From JBLMZW01 sp050259035 (GTDB taxonomy: Bacteria > Bacillota > Syntrophomonadia > Syntrophomonadales > DTU052), in assembly GCA_050259035.1 (NCBI GenBank), contig JBLMZW010000089.1, positions 1-9,455 of the forward strand: a stretch of DNA of 9,455 nt, read 5' to 3'. Below are positions 1-6,777 of the stretch, piece by piece. The position numbers and the translations under genes were made by a program. Within the stretch, counting starts at the first letter, position 1; every line of letters begins with the position of its first letter. The notes under the pieces are model-generated. The model saw only the letters and a program-made list of their open reading frames with translations. It was not told the origin of the DNA and did not search any database.

Positions 1-2993
1 ACCAGAGTCAAAAGGGTTGACGTGATTAGGCCGCCGATAACAGCGTAGGCCATTGGAGCCCGGAATGATGCCCCTGCCCCTCCTTCGGCAATAATTGGAA
101 TCATGCTGAAAATCATTGCCAGAGTTGTCATGATAATTGGCCTTAACCTTATGGCCGCCGCTTCCAATATTGCTTCTTTACGTTCCAATCCTTCGTCCCT
201 GCGTTTCTTGGTAAAATCGACAAGTAGTATAGCATTTTTGGTTACTAACCCCATAAGCAATATTATGCCAATCATGGCTGCGAAGCTCAGTTCTTTATGA
301 CCGGCCCAAAGTCCAAATATTGCCCCTATAATAGCCAGGGGGAGCGAAAACATGATCGATAAAGGATCAATGAAGCTCTCAAATAAAGCTGCTAAAATTA
401 GAAATATAAACAAAGCGCCCATAACCAGGGCAATCGCCATGCCGCCAAAAGTATCAGACATTAGCGAATTAGTCCCACCCGAGGTTACACTTAAACCGCT
501 GGGTATACCGATGTTTTCAACTTGTTTTCTGAACGCCTTATCGAAATCTCCTGTGGAAATACCGGATACGTTAGCGGAAATCTGGATTCCTCTTTCTTTA
601 TCATATCTATTAATGGTTGATGAAGCTGTGGTAAATACTTTATTCGTTACCTGTGTAAGCGGCACTAATATGGGTTGATAATTATAGGTGTTTGAACTCG
701 GAACATATATTCCGTTAAAGCTCCCCAGATCCTGGCGTTCGTTATCATTCAGTTTTACCTTGACATCGCAGCGGCTCTCACTTTCAAACTGTCCTACTAC
801 TACACCGTTGTATAAAGTCCTTAACGTGCTTCCTACAGCAGCCGGACTTACCCCCAGATCCTCTGCCTTGTCACGATCTACCTGAAATTCTTCTTCCGGG
901 TTCCCTGCCTTGTAGCTCAAGCTTACATCTTCAGCACCCGGTATATTTTTTACCGTTCGCTCCAGTTCCAAGGCAAAACGCTGGAGTCTCTCGAAATCGT
1001 CACCGGTTATATGATAAACAAAATCTTTTTCTGACGAACCCATATTCGCCACTGAACTGTTGCCCGTGATGGAAAATTCTATTCCGGGAATTTTCCTAAG
1101 ACTATTTCTCATAGAGGCTACAATATCATTAATGGGTTCTTTTCTGCTGTCCTTTGCGGTTATTTTGATATACATCGATACATTATCCGTTTTTACTACA
1201 GAATAAGTGTAGAGCACCTGCGGGCACTTTCTAACTATTCCTTCCATTTCCCGGGCTATTGATTCGGCCTTTTCCAGGGACAGCCCGGAATCAAGATTGG
1301 CAGCTATATTGATTTCACCTTTATCTTCCGCTGGTATAAAGGTCGTTCCCAAGAAAGGTATTACGCCAATACTCATGGCAAGTAATATACCGGCAATCAG
1401 CACGATGCTAAACCTGTGCTCCAAAGACTGTCTCAGAAAATCGGCATATTTTCTACTCAGTTTCTCGAACATATGGTTTACCCGATTCAAAAACCTACCC
1501 ATTACTCCTGTGCTGTTTCCCTCACCCCTTAAATATTTGGAAGAAAGCATAGGAACCAGGGTAAAAGATATAAACAGCGATACCAGCACGCTGAAGGCAA
1601 CCATAAGACCGAACTCCCTCATGTATCTGCCCACTATCCCGTTACTCATAGCCACCGGCAAAAATACCGCTACAATAGTCAGCGTTGTGGCTACAACTGC
1701 CTGGGCGATCTCCGAAGTAGCCTCTTTTGCTGCTTGAAATGGTGATTTACTCATATCCATCTGGCGTACAATATTTTCAATCACCACAATGGCGTCATCG
1801 ACCAATAAACCTATGGACAGTGAAAGAGCAACAAGAGTAACCAGGTTGAGAGTAAAATTCATTAGTTTCATAATCGTAAAAGTAGCAATAATTGAGGTTG
1901 GAAGTGAAGCAGCGCTGATCAGGGTACTTCGAACACTCCCGAGGAACAAGAATATTATGACAATGGCTATTATACAGCCCTCTAGAAGTGTTTTCTCCAC
2001 ATTATTAACCTGTTCGTTAATCATCGTAGAGTTATCCCTGACAATATCGATCTTTACATCCTGAGGCAGATCCTTTCTTATTGCCTCAATCTCATCTTTT
2101 ATAGCCCTGGCAACATCCACCGTATTAGATCCGGATTGTTTAACTATGTCTATTCCCACGGTACTTTTCCCGTTATAGATTGAAATACTACCCATCTCTT
2201 TAATACCATCATTAACATTTGCGATATCACTGACATGTATTTCATCACCGCCACGTTTACCGACCAGAATCTTCCCGAAATCATCTACACTTTTTACGCT
2301 TCCAATAGTCTTAAGCGTGATCTCACTATCGTTATTTGAGACTTTTCCACCGGGAATATCCAAATTATTTAATCCCAGGCTGTTGGTTACCTCCGCAGGT
2401 GTGATACCAAAGGAATTCATTTTATCCTTGTCAAGGTGAATCTGTATTTCGCGCTCACGTTCCCCGTATACGTTAACAGCACCAACACCTTTGACTGTAC
2501 TCAATTTCTTGCTTATCGTATTGTCTACGATCTCCGATATCCTCTTGTCTCCGGCGGTGCCAGTAACAGCCAGTGATATAATCGGCTTGGCTGTAACATC
2601 ATATTTAGCGATAATAGGTTCCTGGATATCCTGAGGAAGGTCACCCCGAATGGACCCCATTTTATCCCGCACTTCCTGAATTGCTTCGTCCCCCGGCTTT
2701 TCAAGGATAAATTGCACCACCGTAATTGAAACGCTATCCATCACGGTAGAAGTTATATGGTCTACACCTGATATCTGGCCCACAGCATCTTCTACTTTTT
2801 TAGTAACCTTTAATTCAATCTGATCAGGAGAAACTCCCGGTTGGACAACGGAAACTGATACCACAGGTGTATCGACCTCGGGCAGGTCATTGATAGGAAG
2901 TCCTATAAAAGACACAGCTCCTATAACAAGCAGTGCAATAACAATTACAATGGTAAAAACGGGACGTTTTAAACTAAGATTTGTAAGAAACAT
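1..2993 (-). CDS. RND-family multidrug efflux permease, HAE1 class (3' end beyond window)
   Basis: Inner-membrane proton/drug antiporter, the pump subunit of an AcrB/MexB-type complex; SwrC (YerP) of Bacillus subtilis is a Bacillota relative. The reading frame is open from ATG at 2991-2993 to the window edge (997 codons). The N-terminus MFLTNLSLKRPVFTIVIVI is the usual cytoplasmic start plus TM1. TM4 carries GLLVDDAIVVIENI with the paired acidic proton-relay residues Asp399-Asp400 (AcrB Asp407/408), which marks HAE1 rather than metal-type pumps. TM10 carries GLVTKNAILLVDF with Lys919 (AcrB Lys940). The last visible residues, APMAYAVIGGLITSTLLTLV, are TM12, so only about 20-60 residues are missing for a family of roughly 1,020-1,050. 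The start lies 6 bp after the adaptor stop, with its GGGGTGA ribosome site inside the adaptor gene, so the two are cotranscribed and probably translationally coupled. Substrates cannot be read from sequence. Confidence 0.95.
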   Translation of the reverse strand, partial: MFLTNLSLKRPVFTIVIVIALLVIGAVSFIGLPINDLPEVDTPVVSVSVVQPGVSPDQIELKVTKKVEDAVGQISGVDHITSTVMDSVSITVVQFILEKPGDEAIQEVRDKMGSIRGDLPQDIQEPIIAKYDVTAKPIISLAVTGTAGDKRISEIVDNTISKKLSTVKGVGAVNVYGEREREIQIHLDKDKMNSFGITPAEVTNSLGLNNLDIPGGKVSNNDSEITLKTIGSVKSVDDFGKILVGKRGGDEIHVSDIANVNDGIKEMGSISIYNGKSTVGIDIVKQSGSNTVDVARAIKDEIEAIRKDLPQDVKIDIVRDNSTMINEQVNNVEKTLLEGCIIAIVIIFLFLGSVRSTLISAASLPTSIIATFTIMKLMNFTLNLVTLVALSLSIGLLVDDAIVVIENIVRQMDMSKSPFQAAKEATSEIAQAVVATTLTIVAVFLPVAMSNGIVGRYMREFGLMVAFSVLVSLFISFTLVPMLSSKYLRGEGNSTGVMGRFLNRVNHMFEKLSRKYADFLRQSLEHRFSIVLIAGILLAMSIGVIPFLGTTFIPAEDKGEINIAANLDSGLSLEKAESIAREMEGIVRKCPQVLYTYSVVKTDNVSMYIKITAKDSRKEPINDIVASMRNSLRKIPGIEFSITGNSSVANMGSSEKDFVYHITGDDFERLQRFALELERTVKNIPGAEDVSLSYKAGNPEEEFQVDRDKAEDLGVSPAAVGSTLRTLYNGVVVGQFESESRCDVKVKLNDNERQDLGSFNGIYVPSSNTYNYQPILVPLTQVTNKVFTTASSTINRYDKERGIQISANVSGISTGDFDKAFRKQVENIGIPSGLSVTSGGTNSLMSDTFGGMAIALVMGALFIFLILAALFESFIDPLSIMFSLPLAIIGAIFGLWAGHKELSFAAMIGIILLMGLVTKNAILLVDFTKKRRDEGLERKEAILEAAAIRLRPIIMTTLAMIFSMIPIIAEGGAGASFRAPMAYAVIGGLITSTLLTL

Positions 2994-2999
2994 ACTTTA

Positions 3000-4163
3000 T
3001 TATTCACCCCGGTCTATAGCTACTGAAATAAGATCCCCATCTTGGAGCGAATTCACATTGGTACATATGACGCTTTCGCCTTCGTTAAGACCAGACTTGA
3101 CTTCTATTAAATCTTTATAGGTTTCGCCGACAACTACATCATTTTTACGTGCCACCCCATGTTCGTCCGTGAATACATAGTAACTTCCCTCGCTGCCTGC
3201 CACGGCTTTAATTGGGATAACAAGCGCAGGTATTTTAATGCCGTTACTAATATCCACTTTGGCATAAATACCGGGCCTAAGCTTGTTGTATTTATTCGGC
3301 AATTCCACTTTACATGAAAAAGTTCTTGAAGTCGCGTTGGCCGTCGCACTTATATAACTCACAGTCCCGTCATAAACACTATCATCATCAATAATCCTGA
3401 TCTGTGCCTTTTGGCCAATCTTAATTCTATATACATCATCCTGAGTTATTTGGAACTGTGCTACTATGACCGATGTATTTTTCACTTTAGCCAACGGCAC
3501 CCCGGGAGTTACATACTGTCCCACTTCAACATTCTTTTGATCAACAATACCGTTTATGGGAGCTCTGAGAACCATGTTATCAAGTGAATGCTGTAGACTA
3601 TCAACCCCATGTTGAGCCACCTGGATGTTGGCTTTTAAAGCTTCCAGATCCGCTTGAGCAACCTTAAAGGCGGTTTCGGCATTATCCATGTCGTTTTGGG
3701 ATACCGCTCCAGCCTCGAAGAGCGATTTGGCATTATTGTAATTACGTTGCATTGTTTTAAGACTTGCTTCTGCTTTCGGTAAAGCTGCTTTAACCGCAGC
3801 TAACTGGCCCTGTGAGACTTTTAACTGGTCATAGATAGTCTGGCTGTCCAGTTGGACCAATGGTGTACCCTTGACAACCTTCTCCCCTTCTTTGAACATT
3901 ATCTGCACAACCTTGCCCGGGACTGTTGTCCCCAGCACACCGTCTTCCGACGAGTTCAAAGTAGCGTCATAAGTACTGGTCTGCGGTAATTGAGTATTTT
4001 TGATTTTCTGGACCTCGACGGTAGTTATGTTGTTTGCTGAAGCCTTTTGGGCATCCTGCTTGTTCACTCCTGTCCTGGAGCCTATATAATGGTATAAAAC
4101 CACCCCTATTATTAAAACCAATACAATAGCAGCATAGGGAATAGTCTTTTTTACGTTTTTCAT
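3000..4163 (-). CDS. RND efflux periplasmic adaptor (HlyD/AcrA membrane fusion protein)
   Basis: 387-residue adaptor subunit that links the RND permease to an outer channel or stabilises it. Residues 8-27 form one uncleaved hydrophobic anchor (IPYAAIVLVLIIGVVLYHYI) with no lipobox cysteine, so it is membrane-anchored rather than a lipoprotein. Residues about 78-106 and 197-228 (VLRAPINGIVDQKNVEVGQ) are the two halves of the lipoyl/barrel-sandwich domain. Between them, about 107-195 form an Ala/Gln/Lys-rich helical coiled-coil hairpin. A beta-barrel follows at about 230-310 (LRPGIYAKVDI), then a membrane-proximal domain. ATG at 4163 follows AAAGGAG and AGAGGAG stretches; the more distant one has normal spacing. 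It is the first gene of the pump operon and overlaps nothing; the permease follows after 6 bp. Expression is probably repressed by the upstream TetR protein through the palindrome at 4210-4227. Confidence 0.93.
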   Translation of the reverse strand: MKNVKKTIPYAAIVLVLIIGVVLYHYIGSRTGVNKQDAQKASANNITTVEVQKIKNTQLPQTSTYDATLNSSEDGVLGTTVPGKVVQIMFKEGEKVVKGTPLVQLDSQTIYDQLKVSQGQLAAVKAALPKAEASLKTMQRNYNNAKSLFEAGAVSQNDMDNAETAFKVAQADLEALKANIQVAQHGVDSLQHSLDNMVLRAPINGIVDQKNVEVGQYVTPGVPLAKVKNTSVIVAQFQITQDDVYRIKIGQKAQIRIIDDDSVYDGTVSYISATANATSRTFSCKVELPNKYNKLRPGIYAKVDISNGIKIPALVIPIKAVAGSEGSYYVFTDEHGVARKNDVVVGETYKDLIEVKSGLNEGESVICTNVNSLQDGDLISVAIDRGE

Positions 4164-4175
4164 TTGCTCCTCTAC

Positions 4176-4182
4176 TCCTTTA
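4176..4182 (-). promoter_or_regulatory. Ribosome binding site of the adaptor gene
   Basis: Read on the minus strand the leader contains AAAGGAG about 11 nt before the ATG, and a second AGAGGAG only 3 nt before it. The nearer one is too close for normal initiation, so the farther is the likelier Shine-Dalgarno. Either supports the ATG at 4163. Confidence 0.55.
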
Positions 4183-4207
4183 TAAATTCAATGGAATGAC
4201 GGGTTGT

Positions 4208-4254
4208 ATAATGAATCGTCGTTCATTATTGCGGCAAAAAATATAAGGTTACAA
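4208..4254 (-). promoter_or_regulatory. Probable promoter of the adaptor-permease operon (two alternatives)
   Basis: Two sigma-A-like pairs can be read on the minus strand. One is TTGTAA (4249-4254), 18-bp spacer, AATAAT (4225-4230). The other is TTGCCG (4232-4237), 18-bp spacer, CATTAT (4208-4213). The second places the palindrome exactly between -35 and -10, a common layout for TetR-family control; the first has the better -10 but its -35 falls inside the tetR terminator. Sequence alone does not decide. Confidence 0.4.
4210..4227. promoter_or_regulatory. Putative TetR operator in the pump-operon promoter
   Basis: The 18-bp AATGAATCGTCGTTCATT is an inverted repeat whose pairing extends one step each way to give ATAATGAA/TTCATTAT arms (4208-4215 and 4222-4229). 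It matches the palindrome at 4881-4898 at most positions (shared A-TGAA--C--CGTTCA-T) with identical length. It lies between the tetR terminator and the adaptor start and overlaps the -10 or the spacer of every plausible minus-strand promoter here, which fits steric repression. That the neighbouring TetR protein binds it is inference from position and from the second copy. Confidence 0.7.
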
Positions 4255-4264
4255 CAAACCTTAT
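4236..4264 (-). terminator. Rho-independent terminator of tetR
   Basis: On the minus strand, 12 nt after the tetR stop, ATAAGGTT (4257-4264) pairs perfectly with AACCTTAT (4243-4250) around a 6-nt loop TGTTGT, followed by AT and a run of six T. This separates tetR transcription from the pump operon, which must therefore have its own promoter just downstream. Confidence 0.8.
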
Positions 4265-4276
4265 CTATAAATAAAA

Positions 4277-4879
4277 TTATTTGAGTCTCTCAATAATACT
4301 GGTATAGTTCAAATACAAGACCAACAATTGGCCAATCAGGTTTTTTATTCTCTCATTATCGCCCTTACATTTTCTTAATATGGTAAAAACGCCTTCGACT
4401 AAAGTACAAGTTCCTACATAAAAAATCAATTCATCAGCAACTACAATCCCTGCATCTGCCAACTTGGGCAATATTTCTTTTTTAGTGCGCTCTTCGATAA
4501 GAATGATAAGATCTTCTTTAATATCCTGGTATTTGGACCCTTCGCTTTTATCCAATAAAATCATGAATTCCTTGCTGTATTTCTCATACACCTTCATGAC
4601 TTTATCAACAATATCTGCAATGATGGATACCATGTTTTTACCTAAATCAGCCGTTTCATAATGATCGAAGATAAGTTTAGTGAATTGTTCATATACAGGC
4701 TCCATTATGTAATAAAACAACTCGTCTTTTCCGTCAAAATACCTGTATATGTTGCCTGTAGCAATTCCAGCGTCCTTGGCTATTTTCCTCATGGACGCAT
4801 TGCTGAACCCTTTTTCATCAAATTCATTTAAGGCAGCACTAATTATTCGGTTCTTTATTTCATCTTTGAGGTATTGCAT
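4277..4879 (-). CDS. TetR/AcrR-family transcriptional repressor
   Basis: 200-residue one-component regulator, normal length for the family. Residues 8-48 form the TetR_N DNA-binding domain: helix 1 (IKNRIISAALNEFDEKGF), then the helix-turn-helix ASMRKIAKDAGIATGNIYRYF (residues 28-48) with the family signature G-x-IYRYF. The remaining helical region (about 60-200) is the variable ligand and dimerisation domain; its inducer cannot be predicted. I choose ATG at 4877-4879 because GGGGG lies 7 nt upstream. A GTG at 4897 would add six residues but falls at or before the predicted transcription start and inside the palindrome. It is upstream of and codirectional with the adaptor-permease operon, so it is its probable repressor, and the palindrome over its own leader implies autoregulation. 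It is divergent from the MarR-type gene. Confidence 0.93.
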   Translation of the reverse strand: MQYLKDEIKNRIISAALNEFDEKGFSNASMRKIAKDAGIATGNIYRYFDGKDELFYYIMEPVYEQFTKLIFDHYETADLGKNMVSIIADIVDKVMKVYEKYSKEFMILLDKSEGSKYQDIKEDLIILIEERTKKEILPKLADAGIVVADELIFYVGTCTLVEGVFTILRKCKGDNERIKNLIGQLLVLYLNYTSIIERLK

Positions 4880-4880
4880 A

Positions 4881-4898
4881 AGTGAACCCCCGTTCACT
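4881..4898. promoter_or_regulatory. Putative TetR operator over the tetR transcription start and leader
   Basis: AGTGAACCCCCGTTCACT is a perfect inverted repeat with 7-bp arms (4881-4887 and 4892-4898) and a 4-bp C/G spacer. The spacer on the minus strand supplies the G-run that serves as the tetR ribosome site. The predicted transcription start (about 4896) lies inside it. It shares its length and outer half-sites with the palindrome at 4210-4227, indicating a common binding protein. Confidence 0.75.
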
Positions 4899-4902
4899 AT
4901 TA

Positions 4903-4932
4903 AATATAGTCTCAGTTCTATTCATCTGTCAA
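4903..4932 (-). promoter_or_regulatory. Sigma-A-type promoter of tetR
   Basis: Minus strand TTGACA (4927-4932, a perfect -35), 18-bp spacer, TATATT (4903-4908). The start would fall near 4896, within the operator, leaving a leader of about 17 nt before the ATG at 4879. Confidence 0.7.
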
Positions 4933-4986
4933 CGGTTAATGATGCCTCTATTACGTCAAATCAAAAGAATTTCTCTTTTCTCTCAT

Positions 4987-5009
4987 CCTGGAATTGCCAT
5001 TATTCCAGG
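4987..5009. repeat. Perfect 8-bp-arm inverted repeat between tetR and the MarR-type gene
   Basis: CCTGGAAT (4987-4994) and ATTCCAGG (5002-5009) are exact reverse complements around a 7-bp spacer. It is not followed by a T-run on either strand and no gene ends nearby, so it is not a terminator. It lies 29 bp upstream of the -35 of the MarR-CarD operon, where an activator or a remote repressor could bind. Confidence 0.6.
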
Positions 5010-5038
5010 CTAGCAACGGTAATTTCTGTCCGAAATGT

Positions 5039-5067
5039 TTGATCGTTATTTACTTATTGATTATAAT
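5039..5067 (+). promoter_or_regulatory. Sigma-A-type promoter of the MarR-CarD operon
   Basis: TTGATC (5039-5044), 17-bp spacer, perfect TATAAT (5062-5067). Transcription would start near 5074, giving a short leader with GAGGTG at 5086-5091 ahead of the TTG start at 5099. The surrounding 5045-5080 is very AT-rich. Confidence 0.75.
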
Positions 5068-5098
5068 TATTATATATAAGCAAATGAGGTGTACCCTG

Positions 5099-5581
5099 TT
5101 GAAGAAGGTTGAAACCAAATTGGTAAATAGCATTTTAGACGCCTTTGAATGTGCTAAAGATGCACTCGCGCTGTTACCCCAGCTGCCACCGAATATGAAA
5201 CCGGTTTATTTTCGCATTCTCAACTCAATTTATAGAATAAGTGATGAAACTGGAAGTTCACGCGTTTCTGATATAAGCAAGGAATCTGGATTATTGCTTC
5301 CCAATGCGACAAAGGTTATTAATGAGATGGTTGAATTAAATATCGTTGAAAAATTTACCCTGACTTCTGATAAACGTGTTGTATTAGTGCGGGCAACCGA
5401 ATTGGGAGAGCAGTATATTCAACAATATATTCTCTCGTTTATAAATGGTTTGGAGAAAGAATTATTAACAATAAATGAAGTTGACTGCACGATAATGATC
5501 GAAACCATTGATAAAGTCTATCGGGCAATGATGATGGTAAGTAAGGAAAAAGGAACGGATGTTTCCAACCAATGGATATAG
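5099..5581 (+). CDS. MarR-family winged-helix transcriptional regulator
   Basis: 160-residue DNA-binding protein of typical MarR size. The fold is visible as an N-terminal dimerisation helix (about 5-26), a linker helix (34-48), the helix-turn-helix (SRVSDISKESGLLLPNATKV, residues 54-73; recognition helix about 68-80), a wing (TSDKRVVLVRAT, 89-100) and C-terminal dimerisation helices. I choose TTG at 5099-5101 because GAGGTG lies 7 nt before it and the promoter -10 at 5062 puts transcription start near 5074. Starting at ATG 4994 would add an artefactual hydrophobic stretch encoded by the promoter, and ATG 5084 lacks a ribosome site. It is followed after 18 bp by the CarD-type gene, clearly one operon. 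Target and ligand are unknown; autoregulation is usual for the family but no clear MarR palindrome overlaps the promoter. Confidence 0.88.
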   Translation: MKKVETKLVNSILDAFECAKDALALLPQLPPNMKPVYFRILNSIYRISDETGSSRVSDISKESGLLLPNATKVINEMVELNIVEKFTLTSDKRVVLVRATELGEQYIQQYILSFINGLEKELLTINEVDCTIMIETIDKVYRAMMMVSKEKGTDVSNQWI

Positions 5582-5599
5582 AGAAAAAGGAGTAGGCCA

Positions 5600-6097
5600 A
5601 TGTTCAAAGTAAATGATTATGTTGTTTATGGCTTAATGGGAATATGCCAGATTGCAGATATTCGTAAAGATGAATATAACCTTGACGATGAAACCGAATA
5701 CTACATTCTACATTCTATTCATGATACTGACATGACAACTATCATGGTGCCTGTAAATAACCCCAATATTTCGATAAGACTAATCAGTACAAAAGATGAT
5801 GTTTTGTCACTAATAGCTGCGATACCGGAAATGGAAACTGTTTGGACGGATGATGATAAACAAAGAGCAAAGATATATAAAGCTGCTCTTAAAACAGGGA
5901 AACCCGAAGAATGGATTAAAATTATCAAAGCAATATATCTGGAAAGGAAAGCAAGGTCTGTCGCCGGTAGAAGGCTCACCAAGACCGATGAAGATATATT
6001 TAATGTTGCGGAAAAACACCTATATGAAGAATTTGCTGTAGCTTTAAATATACCTCCAGACGAAGTTCTCCCCTGTATTCATAAACGCATTTCATGA
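5600..6097 (+). CDS. CarD/CdnL/TRCF-family RNA-polymerase-binding regulator
   Basis: 165-residue protein of usual length for stand-alone CarD proteins. The N-terminus MFKVNDYVVYGLMGICQI matches the CarD/RID domain opening (F-x-x-GD-x-VVY-P-x-x-G-V-x-x-I pattern, here with NDYVVYGLMGI). This Tudor-like domain (about 1-60) contacts the RNA polymerase beta subunit in the family. Residues about 70-160 are helical, including AGRRLTKTDEDIFNVAEKHL, corresponding to the C-terminal promoter-contacting domain of CarD/CdnL. No TRCF helicase region follows, so it is not Mfd. The start ATG 5600 has AAGGAG (5587-5592) 7 nt upstream. It is second gene of an operon with the MarR-type regulator. Known CarD proteins stabilise open promoter complexes; whether this copy is the global housekeeping one or a specialised paralogue cannot be seen here. 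Confidence 0.85.
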   Translation: MFKVNDYVVYGLMGICQIADIRKDEYNLDDETEYYILHSIHDTDMTTIMVPVNNPNISIRLISTKDDVLSLIAAIPEMETVWTDDDKQRAKIYKAALKTGKPEEWIKIIKAIYLERKARSVAGRRLTKTDEDIFNVAEKHLYEEFAVALNIPPDEVLPCIHKRIS

Positions 6098-6244
6098 ATA
6101 CTACCCAATGGAAAGTCACAGGCATGACTTATTCGGCATCCTGCAGCTTTCCTCCAATCATCCTCTTACCGATAGCAAAATTGCTAAACAATGGGTTACT
6201 TCTATAATTACTATGTTTGGATGTTTATGTTGGTCTTAACAAAG
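6098..6244. other. Convergent intergenic spacer with two small hairpins
   Basis: No gene is visible between the CarD-type stop and the terminator. Two short inverted repeats occur: AAGTCA/TGACTT (6113-6118 and 6125-6130, 6-nt loop) and TAGCAA/TTGCTA (6173-6178 and 6181-6186). Neither is followed by a T-run, so neither is a convincing terminator. Confidence 0.35.
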
Positions 6245-6270
6245 TCTTGAATACCCTCAAGATCGTTTTT
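6245..6270 (+). terminator. Probable terminator of the MarR-CarD operon
   Basis: TCTTGA (6245-6250) pairs with TCAAGA (6257-6262) around the 6-nt loop ATACCC, followed by TCG and five T (6266-6270). The stem is only 6 bp with two G-C pairs, so it is weak. On the other strand the same hairpin is followed by CTTTGTT, so it may also help end the convergent nitroreductase transcript. Confidence 0.45.
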
Positions 6271-6273
6271 CTA

Positions 6274-6777
6274 TCACCAATAATTATAGTGTACCCGGTC
6301 CTCATGATAACGGTTTTCAGACTTCTTCTGCTCCGCCGGATACCCAACCGGAACCAACGCAAAAGGGATGATATCTTCAGGTATTTTAAATAGTTGGCGA
6401 AGTCCTTTCATGCGTTCCTCCCGCGGGTAAACCCCCAGCCATACTGCGCCTAGACCTAACTCCTGAACTTCTAATAGAAGGTTCTCAGTGGCCGCCGAGC
6501 AATCCTGTATCCAGTAATCCACATCATATTTGCTTAGCCTGGTATCCGCACAAACCAAAACCGCAACGGATGCCTGTTTAATCATGCTGGAGTGGGGATG
6601 ATAATTCGGCACCTGATCAAGTAAATCTCTATCTCTGATAACGATAAACTGCCAGGGCTGTTCATTCCCAGCTGAAGGCGCATACATGGCCGCCTCCAAC
6701 AACAGCTTAACCTGCTCGTCAGTAACCGGTTGGCTCGTATACCGACGAATACTCCTTCGATTCTTGATGGCTTTCAT
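6274..6777 (-). CDS. Nitroreductase-family FMN oxidoreductase
   Basis: 167-residue member of the small nitroreductase family, normal size for the NfnB/BluB-like fold, acting in the cytoplasm as an FMN-containing NAD(P)H oxidoreductase dimer. FMN phosphate and ring contacts are suggested by RRSIRRY (residues 7-13), APSAGNEQPW (33-42), the central helix QDCSAATENLLL (91-102), GLGAVWLGVYP (108-118) and VPVGYPAE (142-149). No ferredoxin cysteine cluster is present, so it is the single-domain form. Start ATG at 6777 is preceded by GGAGGG at 6-nt spacing. It lies 97 bp downstream of the SDR gene on the same strand, and no good promoter is visible in that gap, so the two may be cotranscribed. The natural substrate (nitroaromatic, flavin, quinone or other) cannot be deduced. 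Confidence 0.9.
   Translation of the reverse strand: MKAIKNRRSIRRYTSQPVTDEQVKLLLEAAMYAPSAGNEQPWQFIVIRDRDLLDQVPNYHPHSSMIKQASVAVLVCADTRLSKYDVDYWIQDCSAATENLLLEVQELGLGAVWLGVYPREERMKGLRQLFKIPEDIIPFALVPVGYPAEQKKSENRYHEDRVHYNYW

Noticed and set aside
103..2064. Several plus-strand open frames of 65-146 codons
   Set aside because: They are antisense to the continuous RND permease frame, have no ribosome sites, and their hydrophobic look mirrors the permease transmembrane codons.
2890..3349. Plus-strand frame at 2890-3120 and minus-strand frame at 3134-3349
   Set aside because: Both overlap the clear permease or adaptor coding sequence in other frames and show no family features.
4207..4212. Plus-strand TATAAT
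   Set aside because: No -35 partner and no plus-strand gene downstream; it belongs to the TetR palindrome.
4880..4897. GTG start adding six residues to the TetR protein
   Set aside because: The GTG lies in the operator at or before the predicted +1, and the ATG at 4879 has its own G-rich ribosome site.
4464..5042. Plus-strand frames at 4464-4661 and 4749-5042
   Set aside because: Antisense to tetR; the second runs through the tetR operator and promoter and resembles nothing.
4994..5098. N-terminal extension of the MarR-type protein with a hydrophobic stretch (LIVIYLLIIIIIY)
   Set aside because: It would be encoded by the promoter itself (TTGATC-17-TATAAT), upstream of the predicted transcript start; the apparent membrane segment is an artefact of AT-rich DNA.
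5719..6041. Three alternative frames inside the CarD-type gene
   Set aside because: Shadows of the 165-codon gene, which has a good ribosome site and a recognisable CarD domain.
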